Below, one piece after another: positions 1-11,699 of a DNA stretch of 64,000 nucleotides. The translations under genes were made by a program, and so were the position numbers. The DNA comes from Mortierella alpina. Its lineage: Eukaryota; Mortierellomycota; Mortierellomycetes; Mortierellales; Mortierellaceae. Numbering within the stretch: the stretch's first letter is position 1; each line of letters begins with the position of its first letter. The notes below the pieces were generated by a model that was not told the DNA's origin, searched no databases, and worked only from the letters and a program-made list of their open reading frames with translations. The DNA lies in contig JANATF010000002.1 of NCBI GenBank assembly GCA_029449245.1, forward strand, positions 3,100,001 through 3,164,000, in the 5' to 3' direction.

Positions 1-956
1 TAGAGACGGCCCAAGGATTCAGTGCTTAGAGATGCCCGTCGCGTGGCGCGAGACTTGGTTGTGGAGGCTCGACGTTTCGACGAAGCATTAACGGAACAGG
101 AGGGATTCTTGGGAGGTAAGGAAGCATCAGAAGAAATGGATGTAGAAGATGATGTCGAGAGCATAGGGGTGCTCTCACCCGAGCACATTGCAGGTGCTTG
201 AAACGACTCTAGGAGTTCGTGTGATTGAGTGATGGGATAGAAGGAGCCTAGGGAGCAGTGCCGCGGATAAACGTAGGGTGGATAGACGTCTGGCACCTCG
301 AAACAAGAGAGAGAATAGTCGCGACTAGGCGCATGGAAAGGAGAGCTGTTGTTCTCAAATGAGTGGTTGAAGAGTGAGTCGGACCCATTAGCTTGTGGTG
401 TAGTAGGGGAGGAGGAGGAGAATGGTCGCCGAGATACGCCAGCATCTTGCATCTCGCCAGCACCTGGGGTATACGTAAGACCGACATGAATACCATCTGA
501 ATACTCATTCTTAACTCTCGAGCCAGTAGCATGCTCTAAATCATTGATGGACAGGGATAATTGCTCCATCTGAAAGGGGTGGATTGACTTGGCATGGTCA
601 TAGCCGCTGTTAGACCCGTTGCCAAACTCTGGAACCGGACAGGGCTGCATATCAGGGCTGAACCCGGCCTGACACCTTTCAAAGAGAACAGGAATGGATG
701 ACGCTTGTGGTAGAGGGGTCTGGTCTAGGGGTGAAAATTGCTGAGAATTGTCTTGAAAGCCCTCATGGATGGCTGGATCGATATGTTGGTGAACGATGGA
801 TCCTTGGTTGAGGTTCTGGGTCGCAGGTCGACTTGATGTGAAAAAATCCTGGTGGTACGTTGGATATTGTAGATGTGGTGCCGATAAGGATCGTGAGAAG
901 TGTGGTGCTATGGAGGCTACAGACAAAGGGTGCTCGCTGTTTTCAAAAGAGGTCAT
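1..956 (-). CDS. Ser/Pro-rich protein, N-terminal 318 residues, 3' end off window
   Basis: Reading the reverse strand from the ATG at 956-954 gives 318 codons with no stop before the window ends at base 1, so the gene is cut by the left edge. The start has A at -3 (ACAATG). The protein begins MTSFENSEHPLSVAS, is rich in Ser, Pro, His and Gln, has no visible domain, and turns basic near the cut (KRRAS, then TRRAS). A 954-base open frame in DNA of this composition is unlikely by chance. Plus-strand and other minus-strand frames over the same bases look like shadows. Long disordered N-termini followed by a basic patch are common in fungal C2H2 or bZIP regulators, but no DNA-binding domain is visible, so that is only a guess. 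Confidence 0.65.
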   Translation of the reverse strand, partial: MTSFENSEHPLSVASIAPHFSRSLSAPHLQYPTYHQDFFTSSRPATQNLNQGSIVHQHIDPAIHEGFQDNSQQFSPLDQTPLPQASSIPVLFERCQAGFSPDMQPCPVPEFGNGSNSGYDHAKSIHPFQMEQLSLSINDLEHATGSRVKNEYSDGIHVGLTYTPGAGEMQDAGVSRRPFSSSSPTTPQANGSDSLFNHSFENNSSPFHAPSRDYSLSCFEVPDVYPPYVYPRHCSLGSFYPITQSHELLESFQAPAMCSGESTPMLSTSSSTSISSDASLPPKNPSCSVNASSKRRASTTKSRATRRASLSTESLGRL

Positions 957-3900
957 TGTCGCTGCTCTCTTGCCACGATATGTTGCCTCTTAGTGGTAGC
1001 AGTTTTGGCTTGGGACTTTGACTGGTTAAGGATATCGTTGACCTTTGCCTGTCGCGATTCTCAATTGAGGATGCGAAAAGGAAGAGCGAGGACAAGTGTC
1101 TGCAGGTGTGAGTTGGTTTGTGCCGTCGTGCTCGAGATATCAACGTAGACTGTTCGTGGAGTTCAGGGGTGGAAAAACTCCGCGACAAAGAGTGGCCTTT
1201 TTGTTGGTGCAGTCCTGAAAGAGGAGTTGAGCAGATAGTCAGGGGAGGCCACGTCGGTCGTAAGGTGTGAGACTGGTCGAGTGGGGCCAGCAAGAGGACG
1301 TCAATACGTCAATGGGATTTGGTGAACGTTCGGAATCTGGTCTTAATAGCTAGTTGTGATCCAGCGTTGAGGGTGGACGGGTTGTGGAGTGGACGGAGAG
1401 AGTGTATATGGAGGCCGATGGAAGAACAGAGGAGAGAAGCAGGGTTTGGAGCGAGAAAAACAGCAAATATGGAAGGTTGCGCTTTTAAAAAGTACTCGTT
1501 GTTGAGGGTATTTATGCCAAAGCTCGAGTGTGATTTGCATCCATAGCAACAAGGACAGGTGCTGGGCAAGAACCCTACTGTCCCGATTGAACATAGATGG
1601 GGAGTTTTCTGTATAGGATTGAATAAAATCCAATAATACACAACCTGCTTGTCCTCGTCTTTTTCCTTGTGGGCGGTTCTCTCTGCTGTCGTAACGCTCT
1701 CAGTTCTTGCCTTTCTAAAATGCTTCTGCTGTGGATTGAATTGTCCTGCAATACAATGAACGGTATTTCAATGGATGAATTGGCATTTGAATAGGAGTGA
1801 TGAGGGGCGTGCGCTTGTGATGTTTATGAAAGTGCGATTGTATCCTTTTCCATAGCAGTCTATGCTTTTTCAAAGTAGCCTGACTAAAGTATTGGCTGTT
1901 GTGTATCGTCGTGCCTGTGCAGCAACCTGTGCATGTGTGGAGGAATTTTATAGGAACACTCAATGAATGGAAGCGGAGTCTTCAACAAAACGATGTTCGA
2001 TCTGGATACGAAGAACCCTTTTCTCTAGACCCTGCTCCCTCAACGTCGGTTAGATGGTTCCTCAAGGGCGTACAGCCATCGCCTGGATGACAAAATGAGC
2101 GACACAGGGCTACCTTAGTTGTGCTCCAAATTTCACCCTCTTTCTCTAAGTGCAAGATCGCCATTCTCCCACATGTTTTTTTTGGTACAATTCCCCGCCC
2201 TACCCAGTAGCAGCAGCAGAGCCTTAAGACAAGAGGTGCCTTTCGGGGATGCATCATAAAGTAAAGCTGTCGCTAAATTGCGCTCGCGCGTTATGCTGGG
2301 ATGTGCTAATCATATCGCCAGAGTGTTTGGTCACCAGCAAAGAACTTTGGGCCCAGAATGACAAAATGAAATTTGTGAGGGGTGAGAACCGAGCGTACTC
2401 CACTCTCGTAGTGTAATTTCTCAGCGATGGTACATTTTGCTTTAGCAACGTACTAATTCCTGGCCTCTTCTCAGCAACGTCAAAAGTGCTTCTTTATGTA
2501 CGGGGTGCACCTGAGTCTGACAGGGTCGTACTGGCATGCCTCCGCTAGAGCAAACCGCTTGCTGCACTGTCCGATTTGCTTCAAGGGGTGAGCGCTATTC
2601 TCGACTAAGAACAAGCTTGGCAGAGACTGGGTTTGAAGCTCCTGTCACACTAACGAATTACAGTATCTTTATCTCTCCACGGTCTGCAAAATCGGGCCGT
2701 ACTTTTCTGCGTTGAGTACTGTATCTGTGCAGCGAAGTTACGTACGTGTCTGTGTTATGTCTTGTGTCTGCCAGTTCAGCACAACCTTGTGTGCCCATTC
2801 CTTGGTCCGCCCGCGTCCTGAAATGCTCTTTGGCCCGACGGGACAAACGATCACACATGCTCTGATGTCGGGCCAATGGACGGTGTCCCAAACATATGCA
2901 TGAGTATGTAGTCTAAGGCCGCGTTTCAACCGATACTGCCTTCTTCGAAATATACATGTATCGACACACTGTACATGGCTCAGGCTATTTTGGTGGTAAA
3001 ACCTGAGCATGCACCTTTTAGGGTGTGCAAACGAACGCAGAAGAGAAGCTCGCAGCGAAAGCTCAGAAGCTCGGCGAACGGCGCTATTCTTCACCTTAAT
3101 GTAGAATTGCTAGAAAATGTAATGGAGTTTTGGGACCACTGTCCATCCCTACACGATTATACCTTTCCAGACCTGGTGCGGTGCACCGTTCGTGTGCATA
3201 AAAGCGATAAGAAGTGAACAGCGACCTGGGATGTATATCAGGGTTTAGGCGCATATCTTTTGTATAGCTCAGCACTTTGTGAGATATGCAACAGTTGTGA
3301 CTGAGCTCACCACCTTGGCGGCAAGATCTGCCAAAGGCTTTCGTATGGGCATTGTCATCATTTGGGAGTTCATTAGTGTTTATGAAGAGTAAAAACTCGG
3401 AACTGTGAAGCCAGGTGGAGCACCATGTTTGGTTTCTGACTTCGATTTTCGTGGATGGGCCAACTCTAACTAGACTGCAGGGTTTGAAACGCGGACCCTC
3501 CCCCACGGCGCATGTTCTCACCGCTCCAAATTTTACTAAAAGAAGATTGCAGGCTGCTCTTCAGCAGACTCTCCCTATGTTTGAAGCATGCGACCGGTTG
3601 GAACTCCATTGTCCTTTCACCCACACATGGAAATCAAAAGAGTGAGGCAACGCGTAATACGCCAGCATCGAGCTAGAGTTTTTATGGAGTTCTAATCAAC
3701 GGGCAGATGGCCTCGCTTCGCTTGTCACCGTTCCTTTTACTCTGTTTTTTTCACCTCCGTTAGCCCCTATGCACCAAGAAGCCAATTCGCAGCCCCCTAC
3801 TTGCTAACGTGCTTTGGATAGGAACGGTACTAGGAGCAATGCCCTCCAGAAGCGCAGTATAGTCCCACATTCACTATATCATCGATGATCAACAGAAATG

Positions 3901-6876
3901 TCCCGAGAGACAGAGAGGGTCAAGACAAGTTGAAGATTGCGCATTATAATGAGAGGTGACAAATCGATCTGGCAGGAAAGACCATCTGTACGCACTACCG
4001 CGCGACCATCAAAGATTTGAACATGATAAAAATCTGCGCAGCATAAAGCCCCTGTCTTCAATCCGAAAGACGGGTAGGGCAATGAGGGCTAGCAGGTTGT
4101 GATGATAATAGAACCCCCTTTCTTGCTCTCAATCGACACATTAGAGCATCGCAGATATGCTACTTCCATGCACTCTAGGAGCAGTTTGCGTTATGCAAAA
4201 TCTAGCATTTGGTTCTCATTCTTTTTTCTGAAGACCCTTCGCCATTTTTACAGGGTTCTGGTTGAAATATTCTTCCTGAGTTACCTGTGCACTGTGCTCC
4301 CAAATCATAGTAGGAGGTCAATGCCACTGATGGGTAAAGCAGCAATGTTTATTTTTGAAGTGCGTGCGGGAGCAGCAGGCGCATCGAAATGAAGCATGAT
4401 CTGTAGTCCATCCCTTACCCTGTAGTTTCCTATAAGCTCATGTGGTTGAGTATGCAATGGCCAGTTCGATTATATTCCCGCTTTGAATCGCCCATCGACC
4501 TGGTCTATTGTTCCAGCTTGCTTCGTTGTGTATGTGTGTGCAAAGTCAGCACGGACCATATTCGTGTATGCTGTTGGCGCAGTACAGGTGAAGGATGGCT
4601 GCTGGTGACTTAATGATTGCTTGCCTGCTTGCGTCCAATTTGGACTATGACCTTTGTATCGGTTGAGATATCCCACTCTTTCTTGCTCAAATACACTACA
4701 ATATCCAAGCGGACGTCGTGCGCTGGGCACCGCTTCCAAAAAAGAGTTCAGTACACAGCCACGTGCTAAACGGTAAAGCTCTTCATTCCGATCCTATTTT
4801 CGCCCAATCGGCTGCCTGGACACGAGAGTAAAGTTACCTCGACTAGGGTGATGGGCGCCTTACTGCATAACGCTTGCATCATTATGGCCTAGGCCCATGC
4901 CTTCCCGAAATTGTGAACGTTCACCAAAGAATGTGGATCACCAGACCTTAGAAGCGCCTATGTATAATCTCTTTCAAAGCATTAAGGAAGGCTCTTATGC
5001 GCCAGCTGGTGTTAATAATATCAACCCTGCAGGTAATATTCCTATGACAATGGCGCACATAGCGAGCGCCATGTCATTACGACTACAGCGTAAGCGGATG
5101 AAAAAAATAATGCCATCGAGTTGAATTTGACCTTAGTACACCCGTGGCATGTACTCTCAGCTGTACCACATCACTTCGACGGTCGTCAAGGGGAAGAGAC
5201 CGGAGAGCAAGGATACCTCCGCCCCCTTGAGCTCGAGTCAAGGTTGATGTATAATGCAGTTTTCAGCTTCGCGGTACACAACTTTGTGGTGGTGATAGCT
5301 GTATCAGAGTTGCAATCTGATGGAAATCCAATGGTCGGCAGCAATAATGATCGGCAAATTGCGCTCGGCGAGCCCTTGGATATGCACCTTGGCTACATAT
5401 AACAACCTTCTCTCGTAGTGATCCAATCTTGCCAGCCGTGCAGTCAAAATATATGAAATAGGTCTCTGCCCAGATGTATGCTGCTAGACCAGAGAGTCAT
5501 CCTGAGGGGTTGTGTTGTTTATAGCTTCTCGAGAAATAGTATTGATTCAAGGTCCGGCACAAATATGAATTTTCGAATACTTTGAGCCATTGTCAAGGTC
5601 ATGTCGATCTAGGACAGACAGTTCAATGATCAAGGCATCGGGCATAAAATAGAAAGGTCAGCACAGGCACATATGAATTACTGGGTTTTGGATCACCCGT
5701 GTCCCAACACTGGCACTCGTCTCCACCGTACACCGTCCCCTCATCATGGTTATTATTATTTTCTTTTTCGTGTTCTTCGGCAAAATTGTAAACTCTAACG
5801 CTGCACAGAGTCTCGTCTTCTTGTACTATATTTTTCAAAGTGCCTTGAATGTAGATATGTTCTCGGATAAAAAGAACGCACGGCCGGTCGGCACCCATAG
5901 ACGAGGAAGCATGAATGCCATGAACTAATCCAGAGGCGTTGTTTTCAATTGTGAGAAGATCTTTTCCCCCCACCCAACCCAATATCAGCTTGGAAACTAA
6001 ATGCTACTTCTAAGGAAACTTTCTGTGTATTATCATGCTTGAGTGGACCTTCATGCCTTGAAGAGGTGACCCCTGCTTCAGACGCGGCAATGCCTTGAAC
6101 TCAATCAGTCAATTACAAGGGGTCGAGAGCGCGAATAGAATAGTTCTCTAATTGAAAAGGCCTGTTATGTGATTGCCCAACAAGGCACGATGTTATGGTT
6201 TCTCCAACCCCCTCTTTCCCGCATGCATGCGCGCTCTTATGGGTCGCACCAAACATCAGCACCATGTACTTTAGCTCCATAAACACTCGTGCAACGATTG
6301 GTATCTATCTCTCACGCCTCTTGCCTTACTCGACATGCACTCCTTTCTATTCCTTCCTTCTCTAGACTTTATTTCTGTCAATCACTCTTGCCTCTTTGTG
6401 GTTCGCTGTCGCCCGAGCATGGGAAAAGGTCCAAAACAACACACACAGTGGTATGCTAAGCAGTACTCTATGCTGCCACTTGTCCGTTTTCCTGTTGGCT
6501 ATCGGCGGGCCTCGAACATGATACACAACTTGCCCGAAACCTGCTTGATTAGACCCTTTAATGACGCGGTGACGGTATTGAGCTCTGTTGACAGAGGAGT
6601 GCTTCAATCTGGTGCCTAGCCAAAGCCGAGTCGTTGTAGATATTTCTTAGAAATGTTCAATCCTCTGCAAAAACTTCTCTTGAGGTTCTCGTGGCAGGCA
6701 GGCGTTTCTTTTTCATCTGGTGATGTAGGGACCTACGCGTCAACACGCCGTGCGTTTCAGGGGAGGGGTGGGGGGGCGCGTCACTTTTTTTTTTTGTTTC
6801 TACTCTGTCATGTAGCGTCTTCTGGACCTTCTCTTCATCCCTCATTGTTGCTCGCCTCAGCGAACATCGAAGCGAC
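957..6876. other. Gene-poor stretch
   Basis: I see no convincing gene in almost 6 kb. Open frames are all short (60-141 codons), lack family motifs, and do not join through splice sites into a recognisable protein. No tRNA or rRNA is seen. The proximal part (957-1300) is the leader and promoter of the minus-strand gene ending at 956. The last 150 bases are the leader of PNG1, including a G-run cluster. The rest may be decayed repeat or transposon sequence, but no terminal repeats or transposase motifs were found. Confidence 0.5.
6760..6776 (+). promoter_or_regulatory. G-run cluster (possible G-quadruplex) upstream of PNG1
   Basis: Three guanine runs of 4, 4 and 7 bases are separated by single bases. 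The longest run can be split to give the four triads needed for an intramolecular quadruplex. It lies about 100 bases before the PNG1 start codon, so in the promoter or 5' leader. The run itself is seen; any structure or regulatory role is inference. Confidence 0.35.
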
Positions 6877-9041
6877 ATGGACCAAAGTAAGGATGCAAAG
6901 CAAATTCAGGACCTGGCGCAACAGCTGGCCGCCCAGTTTACAGCCATGCGCCCGACGCCGAGAACTCTTAGTGCATCCAGTTCAACGGCTACTCGTGCAC
7001 CAGCATCGGCGAGCGACACTAGCGTAACGCAGTTGGCTGCTCAACTGAGTCAGCTTCTTAGCCAGACTGTGCCTGCAGAGCAGGAGCAGCATCAGGGGAA
7101 ACTCACCACCCCGACTGCAGATCCATTCGCGTCTGTCCCGGACCCATCGATTTATGAAAAGGAATTCACAGACGTGTACCTCAATGTCAACGCGTCCGTA
7201 CTCCGTTTTGAAGACAGAGAGCTCTTGGTAAGGACATTTGGAAGGCGCATTTGGGTGGCACATTGAACTGGTGGCACTTCACTGTTCTGACTATCTGCGA
7301 GAATTCCCACTAGGATTTGGCGAGCGTTCAAATGCCCATTGATAAGTTTTTCGAGGAGGCGGAGGGTATGGCCAAGGATTATCCAGATGACAGCACCGAC
7401 GATATTGTCGTTCGGTAAGACTAGTAATTATGGTGCCGGGCTGGTCCAGTCCTGGGTCCCATATTCGGGCTGAGTGCACTTGTTTTCGCAACTGGATAGG
7501 CACTTATGCATTTCATACTGTTATGAACAGGCGGTTGCTGCATTGGTTCAAAAACGAATATTTCACTTGGGTGAACCAGCCGCCATGCGCTAGTTGCCAG
7601 GTGCGTTTGTTTAAATGGTTTCCTTTGGCTATTTCATCCCGGGCAATCGATGAGTGCGTAGCATATGCAATGCCCGTGTCTAAAATTGAACCGCTTACCC
7701 CTGTGCCACTGTAGGCAACAACTATCGCTATTGGAGCCGTAGCACCCTCGGCTCAAGAAAGTCAGGATGGTGCAGGAATAGTGGAGACATACAAATGCAC
7801 GCAAGACGACTGCTTGGAGATTACGCGTTTTCCGAGATACGGAGGAGCATCCAAGGCTCTATTCCGGACGCGTAGGGGACGCTGTGGCGAATGGGCAAAT
7901 GTATGTCCAGCCACCTCATTCTGCTAACATTAAGCCCGTGCAGTATTGGATGACTGGCGCGTAACAAACTACAAAAGGAGGTTTTGACATTCGTCCAGTG
8001 CTTGCCTGATTCTGCTGAAGTAGATCTTTACTGTGTGCTGTCGCGCTCTTGGTTACAGAGCGCGCTATGTCCATGACACGACTGACCACGTTTGGACGGA
8101 GGTTTGGAGTGACCACAAGAAGCGCTGGATCCATTGCGACTCATGCGAGGCAGCGTATGATCAGCCACTTCTTTATTCCACAGGATGGGGCAAGACTCTC
8201 AGTTATTGCGTGGCATTTTCAGGTCAGTTGAGGGATAAATTTGTGAAACTGAATTATGTCATTTTCAACGTACGGTACCTTTACTTACGCAAATTGTTTC
8301 TTTGCAGCCGAGGAGGTCGTTGATGTCACAAGGCGATACACGGTGGACTATGCCACAGCAGTGTTAAAGAGACGGAGATCCATTCGAGAACCGGTGTTGG
8401 CGAAGGTACTGCATGGACGTGACGACAGGGGTTCCTTCTTTTATTCAAGTGGGAGGTGTAGCAGCGTGTGCTAACATCGTCATTCACCCCTCTCATTCCT
8501 GCATAATGGTAGTATTTACACTTCCTGTCTGAGTCCAATCTCGCAAGATTGGGTCTAGATCCAAGTGAGGTTCAGGAGGTCCGACAGCGGCAGAGGTTGG
8601 AAAGTGACGAGTTCTCTACAACACATGCAGACGTACGCACGGTCGAGACGCAGGATCGAGTGAGCGGTACGTGTGCGTCTCTACTATTATAGATCGAAAG
8701 GGATTTGCGAGGTTCGTGGACCATGTTTTCTCCCTTGAAGGGCAATTGACTTCATCGCCAAAGATTGCAAAGGGAGGGAGCCACCGTGGAAACACAAGCA
8801 CATGCAATTGCACCGGATTTTCTTGTGCAAAAAAAAATGAGAGAGTGACCTAGGGCATGGATGGGCTCGACCGCGACCCAGTGAACGATAACCCCCTATT
8901 TTCTTGTGCATCCCTCTAAAATCTTCATCACCAGAAAACCCGTTGTTACAATGATCCTGTTTTCTCACCATTCCAGTCCTTCATATGATCCAACGTCTAG
9001 GTTCGGATGAATGGACAAAGGCCCGCGGCGAGCGACGTTAA
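6877..9041 (+). CDS. PNG1: Peptide-N4-(N-acetyl-beta-glucosaminyl)asparagine amidase (peptide:N-glycanase)
   Basis: This cytosolic enzyme removes N-glycans from misfolded glycoproteins exported from the ER. Exons: 6877-7227, 7314-7414, 7531-7600, 7715-7900, 8024-8222, 8308-8405, 8513-8666, 9001-9041. All introns are GT-AG and phases match, giving 399 residues. Residues 1-117 are a Gln/Ala/Ser-rich N-terminus. The transglutaminase-like core follows: zinc-binding CASC at 170-173 and CTQDDC at 202-207, catalytic Cys231 in GRCGEWAN, His258 in DHVWTEV, and Asp275 in HCDSCE, so the triad is intact. The C-terminus carries the conserved [14 protein letters not shown] signature, created by joining exons 7 and 8 across a 334-base intron, which strongly supports that last splice. 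The length suits fungal PNG1, which lacks the PUB and PAW domains of animals. Confidence 0.95.
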
Positions 9042-11294
9042 AAAGCCGAAGAGCGAAAGTAAGGGGAGGGCCATTGGGTAATACTCACTCTGATCGCTCA
9101 GTCTACCCAGGAGACGTCGACGAGAAGAAAAAGATGCAAGGATGATGCACGGGAAGGTGAATCAAGGTAGATGGAGGGAAAGCTTTTTTTTTTGTTTTCC
9201 TTGTCAGAAGTCGGCCCGTCCTTGAAATACTTCACAGGCGTGCATACACCCTTCGCCCTGATCCTGCCTCACATCACATCCAGCGGTTACTTTGCACCGC
9301 TCTCTAAGTGCAAGTTCGTATATCATTGTCCAGGAAATAAGAAAACACAAGCCAAAACTTTAAATGAACTCACTCGTGAGGTTTGCATATGGCTGGCTGT
9401 TGATGCAAAAGTCGCCGTCTTCTTTCGCTCGGGTTTCCGTCTCCTCATTGCTCTTGGTTTGTTTTCTCATCTCGTGTGTTGGTTGTTTATACGTTTGGAC
9501 CTTTCGACCTTTAGATGCTGCATTCGATGAGAGCAAGCAAGTAAAATTTTGTACGGCCCTGGTGCTTGGTTCATTTTACAGTTTCCAATGCACACGCTCG
9601 CCCTCGTTTTTTCTGCCTCTGCAAGATGCTGTGCTTGTCACACCTAGCTATGGGGTTCCATCTTTCTTTTTCGCATCTGGTTACGAGACCATTGTCAGAT
9701 GGGAGTACATGTTACAGCACAAGATGACTTTGCATAAAGTTGCACGATCGTTTCAACGCCGGCTCATGTGTGATCGGTGGAAGCTTTGAATGAGTGCTGA
9801 TAGGCCTCTTCACTCATGAATGCATTATTATTTTCATTTAAGACCAAAGCTCACCTGCTTTGTCCTCCTCCACATCCTCAAAAAAAAACATTCATGTCAT
9901 TTGTCGACTTACAGGGTCTGGATTGAGTCCAAGCTTCAAGCAAATGTCCTCTTTCAGCGTTTAGAGCCTTACCCACTGCGGAAGCAAGCTAAAGGAGCAT
10001 TCGGATAGCAAAGAGTCGCCCAATAACAAAATAAAAGTCTTGTACCATTAGTGAAGGGTCAATGCGTCTTCAACACGCCTCGTCTGATATGCGCAGGACC
10101 CCAATGACCCAGACCACCGCTGCAAAACAACCATGTGAGGCTGGCAAAGGTGGTGACGCAATGCTTGCTAGAAAAGTTTTTGACCTCTTAGGCTGTGGCA
10201 ACTGGTATAATTCTACCACTTGTTGACACACAGTTTCCCAGCTCCCCATGTGCGCGGCTGACAGGATATTGTTTTGCATGCTTGGTTGTGCCTGAGCCAA
10301 GACTTCGTGGAGAAGGTTCTCCATAGAGGGATATGGATTAATTGTAACCAAAAACGCGTCGCGCAGGTGCATAGCCCTACGGCGTCCCTCTCAAGCGCAC
10401 GAGTTTCGCGATTCATATGACATTACAACAAAGCTGAAGTAAAGGCTGTGTCCTCTGCCGGTACGGGTCCAACTCCTTGTTGAAAGAAAAGCTTCAAACA
10501 ACACTTGCCACTTGTCGTGAATATGGCCAAGATTGCATAGTGTCTTTCAGCATTCGGCGTTCCACTTTTGCGCGTCTGTCTTAAGCGAAAGCGCGTTAAA
10601 ATTTCTGGTCGTTTCATATCGCCCGATTTGACCCTGTTTTGCTGCAGCTCACTGCAGTTCATATATTTAGCCAAATGAGGCTAGCCACTCAAGACGTAAG
10701 GAGAAAAGAGAGATGGGACCTTGCTCAGAGCAGGCCCAGTGCAAGAGTAATGCGTGTTATAAAGTATCCCTCAAAGCGATTGACTGGATCGCTGCCCAGC
10801 TGAGCTCCGTTCGCATTTCTTTTTCCAACCCCTCTTTTCTTTTCAATCAGATGCCATGGCCCTTGCACTAGTGCAAAGGAGGGCCTAAAAGCCCATTGGC
10901 CTTAAGAATCCCTCCTCGTTCAAGAATCGGGAAGCGATTATAGTTTCGGACTTCGGACAGTGTGTTTTTCCCGATCTTTAAAATGTTATTCGTGCAAAAA
11001 AAGCACGGGCAATGCACCAAAGAAATAAAAGAAAAAGAAAGAAAAAGCTGTTCCCTGTTCGGACTTTGGACCGTGCATATACGGAGCAGCAATCACTTTT
11101 TTTTTTTTTGTTTCATTCAGTCATTCTAGAAAGTCTTTAATGCAACTCGGTCATCGACTTAAGGAAGGAAGGGTCCAAAAAAAAGGGAGAGTGCTGTAGT
11201 TGAGATCTGGCGCTAACCCGATGTGTTCTATTTTTGTTGTCATGTCTTTGAGGGTGAAAGTACATGGCATTAAGACACAGAAGAAAGCAACTGT

Positions 11295-11381
11295 AGAAAA
11301 AGAAAAAGAAAAAGAAAAAGATCTAGAAAATGAAAAAGAAAAAGAAAAAGAAAAGAAAAAGAAAATGAAAAAGAAAAAAAG
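11295..11381 (+). repeat. (AAAAAG)n simple repeat
   Basis: About 87 bases of an imperfect purine hexamer, AAAAAG, interrupted by short variants. It creates artificial Lys/Glu-rich frames on the plus strand and Phe/Ser-rich frames on the minus strand, which should not be taken for genes. Confidence 0.9.
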
Positions 11382-11654
11382 TTCGCATGCATGCATTCTT
11401 ACGATCGGGTCAGTCAGCAATAGTCGTCTCAAGCATGATAAGCAACATATCAGCAGTGTCAAAGGGGGCCGACGCTGGCCTACCCTACAGCTGCTTGTCT
11501 TCATTTCACGTTAGATCTGACATCCTACATGCGACCTGGGCAGTTAAGATTGATGCCAAAAGCTGAGAAAGAGAGGTTTGGTCTGCTTTGTTGAGGAGTC
11601 AACGTGTTCGTGGAACATTTCAAACTCATCAGCAGAAGACAGCACGGTGCTGTT

Positions 11655-11699
11655 AAAAAAAAACCAAAAAAAAACTAAAAAAAAAAAAAAAGAAAAACG
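11655..11699 (+). repeat. A-rich tract
   Basis: A run of about 45 bases that is almost all adenine, broken by single C, T or G residues. No target-site duplication or retroelement body is recognisable beside it. Confidence 0.8.

Noticed and set aside
4-201. Plus-strand open stretch from the window start to a TGA, as the 3' end of a gene
   Set aside because: The minus strand over the same bases is open for 318 codons with a good start, so the plus reading is a shadow.
3096-3521. Minus-strand 141-codon frame and a T-arm-like stretch near 3480-3500, possible tRNA or SINE
   Set aside because: The putative T-stem does not pair, no anticodon or acceptor arm could be drawn, and the protein frame has no motif.
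5623-5982. 119-codon minus-strand frame with fairly protein-like composition
   Set aside because: It lacks an ATG at its start, shows no recognised motif, and no splice partners were found.
11151-11514. Overlapping Lys/Glu-rich and Phe/Ser-rich frames
   Set aside because: They are products of the AAAAAG simple repeat on opposite strands.
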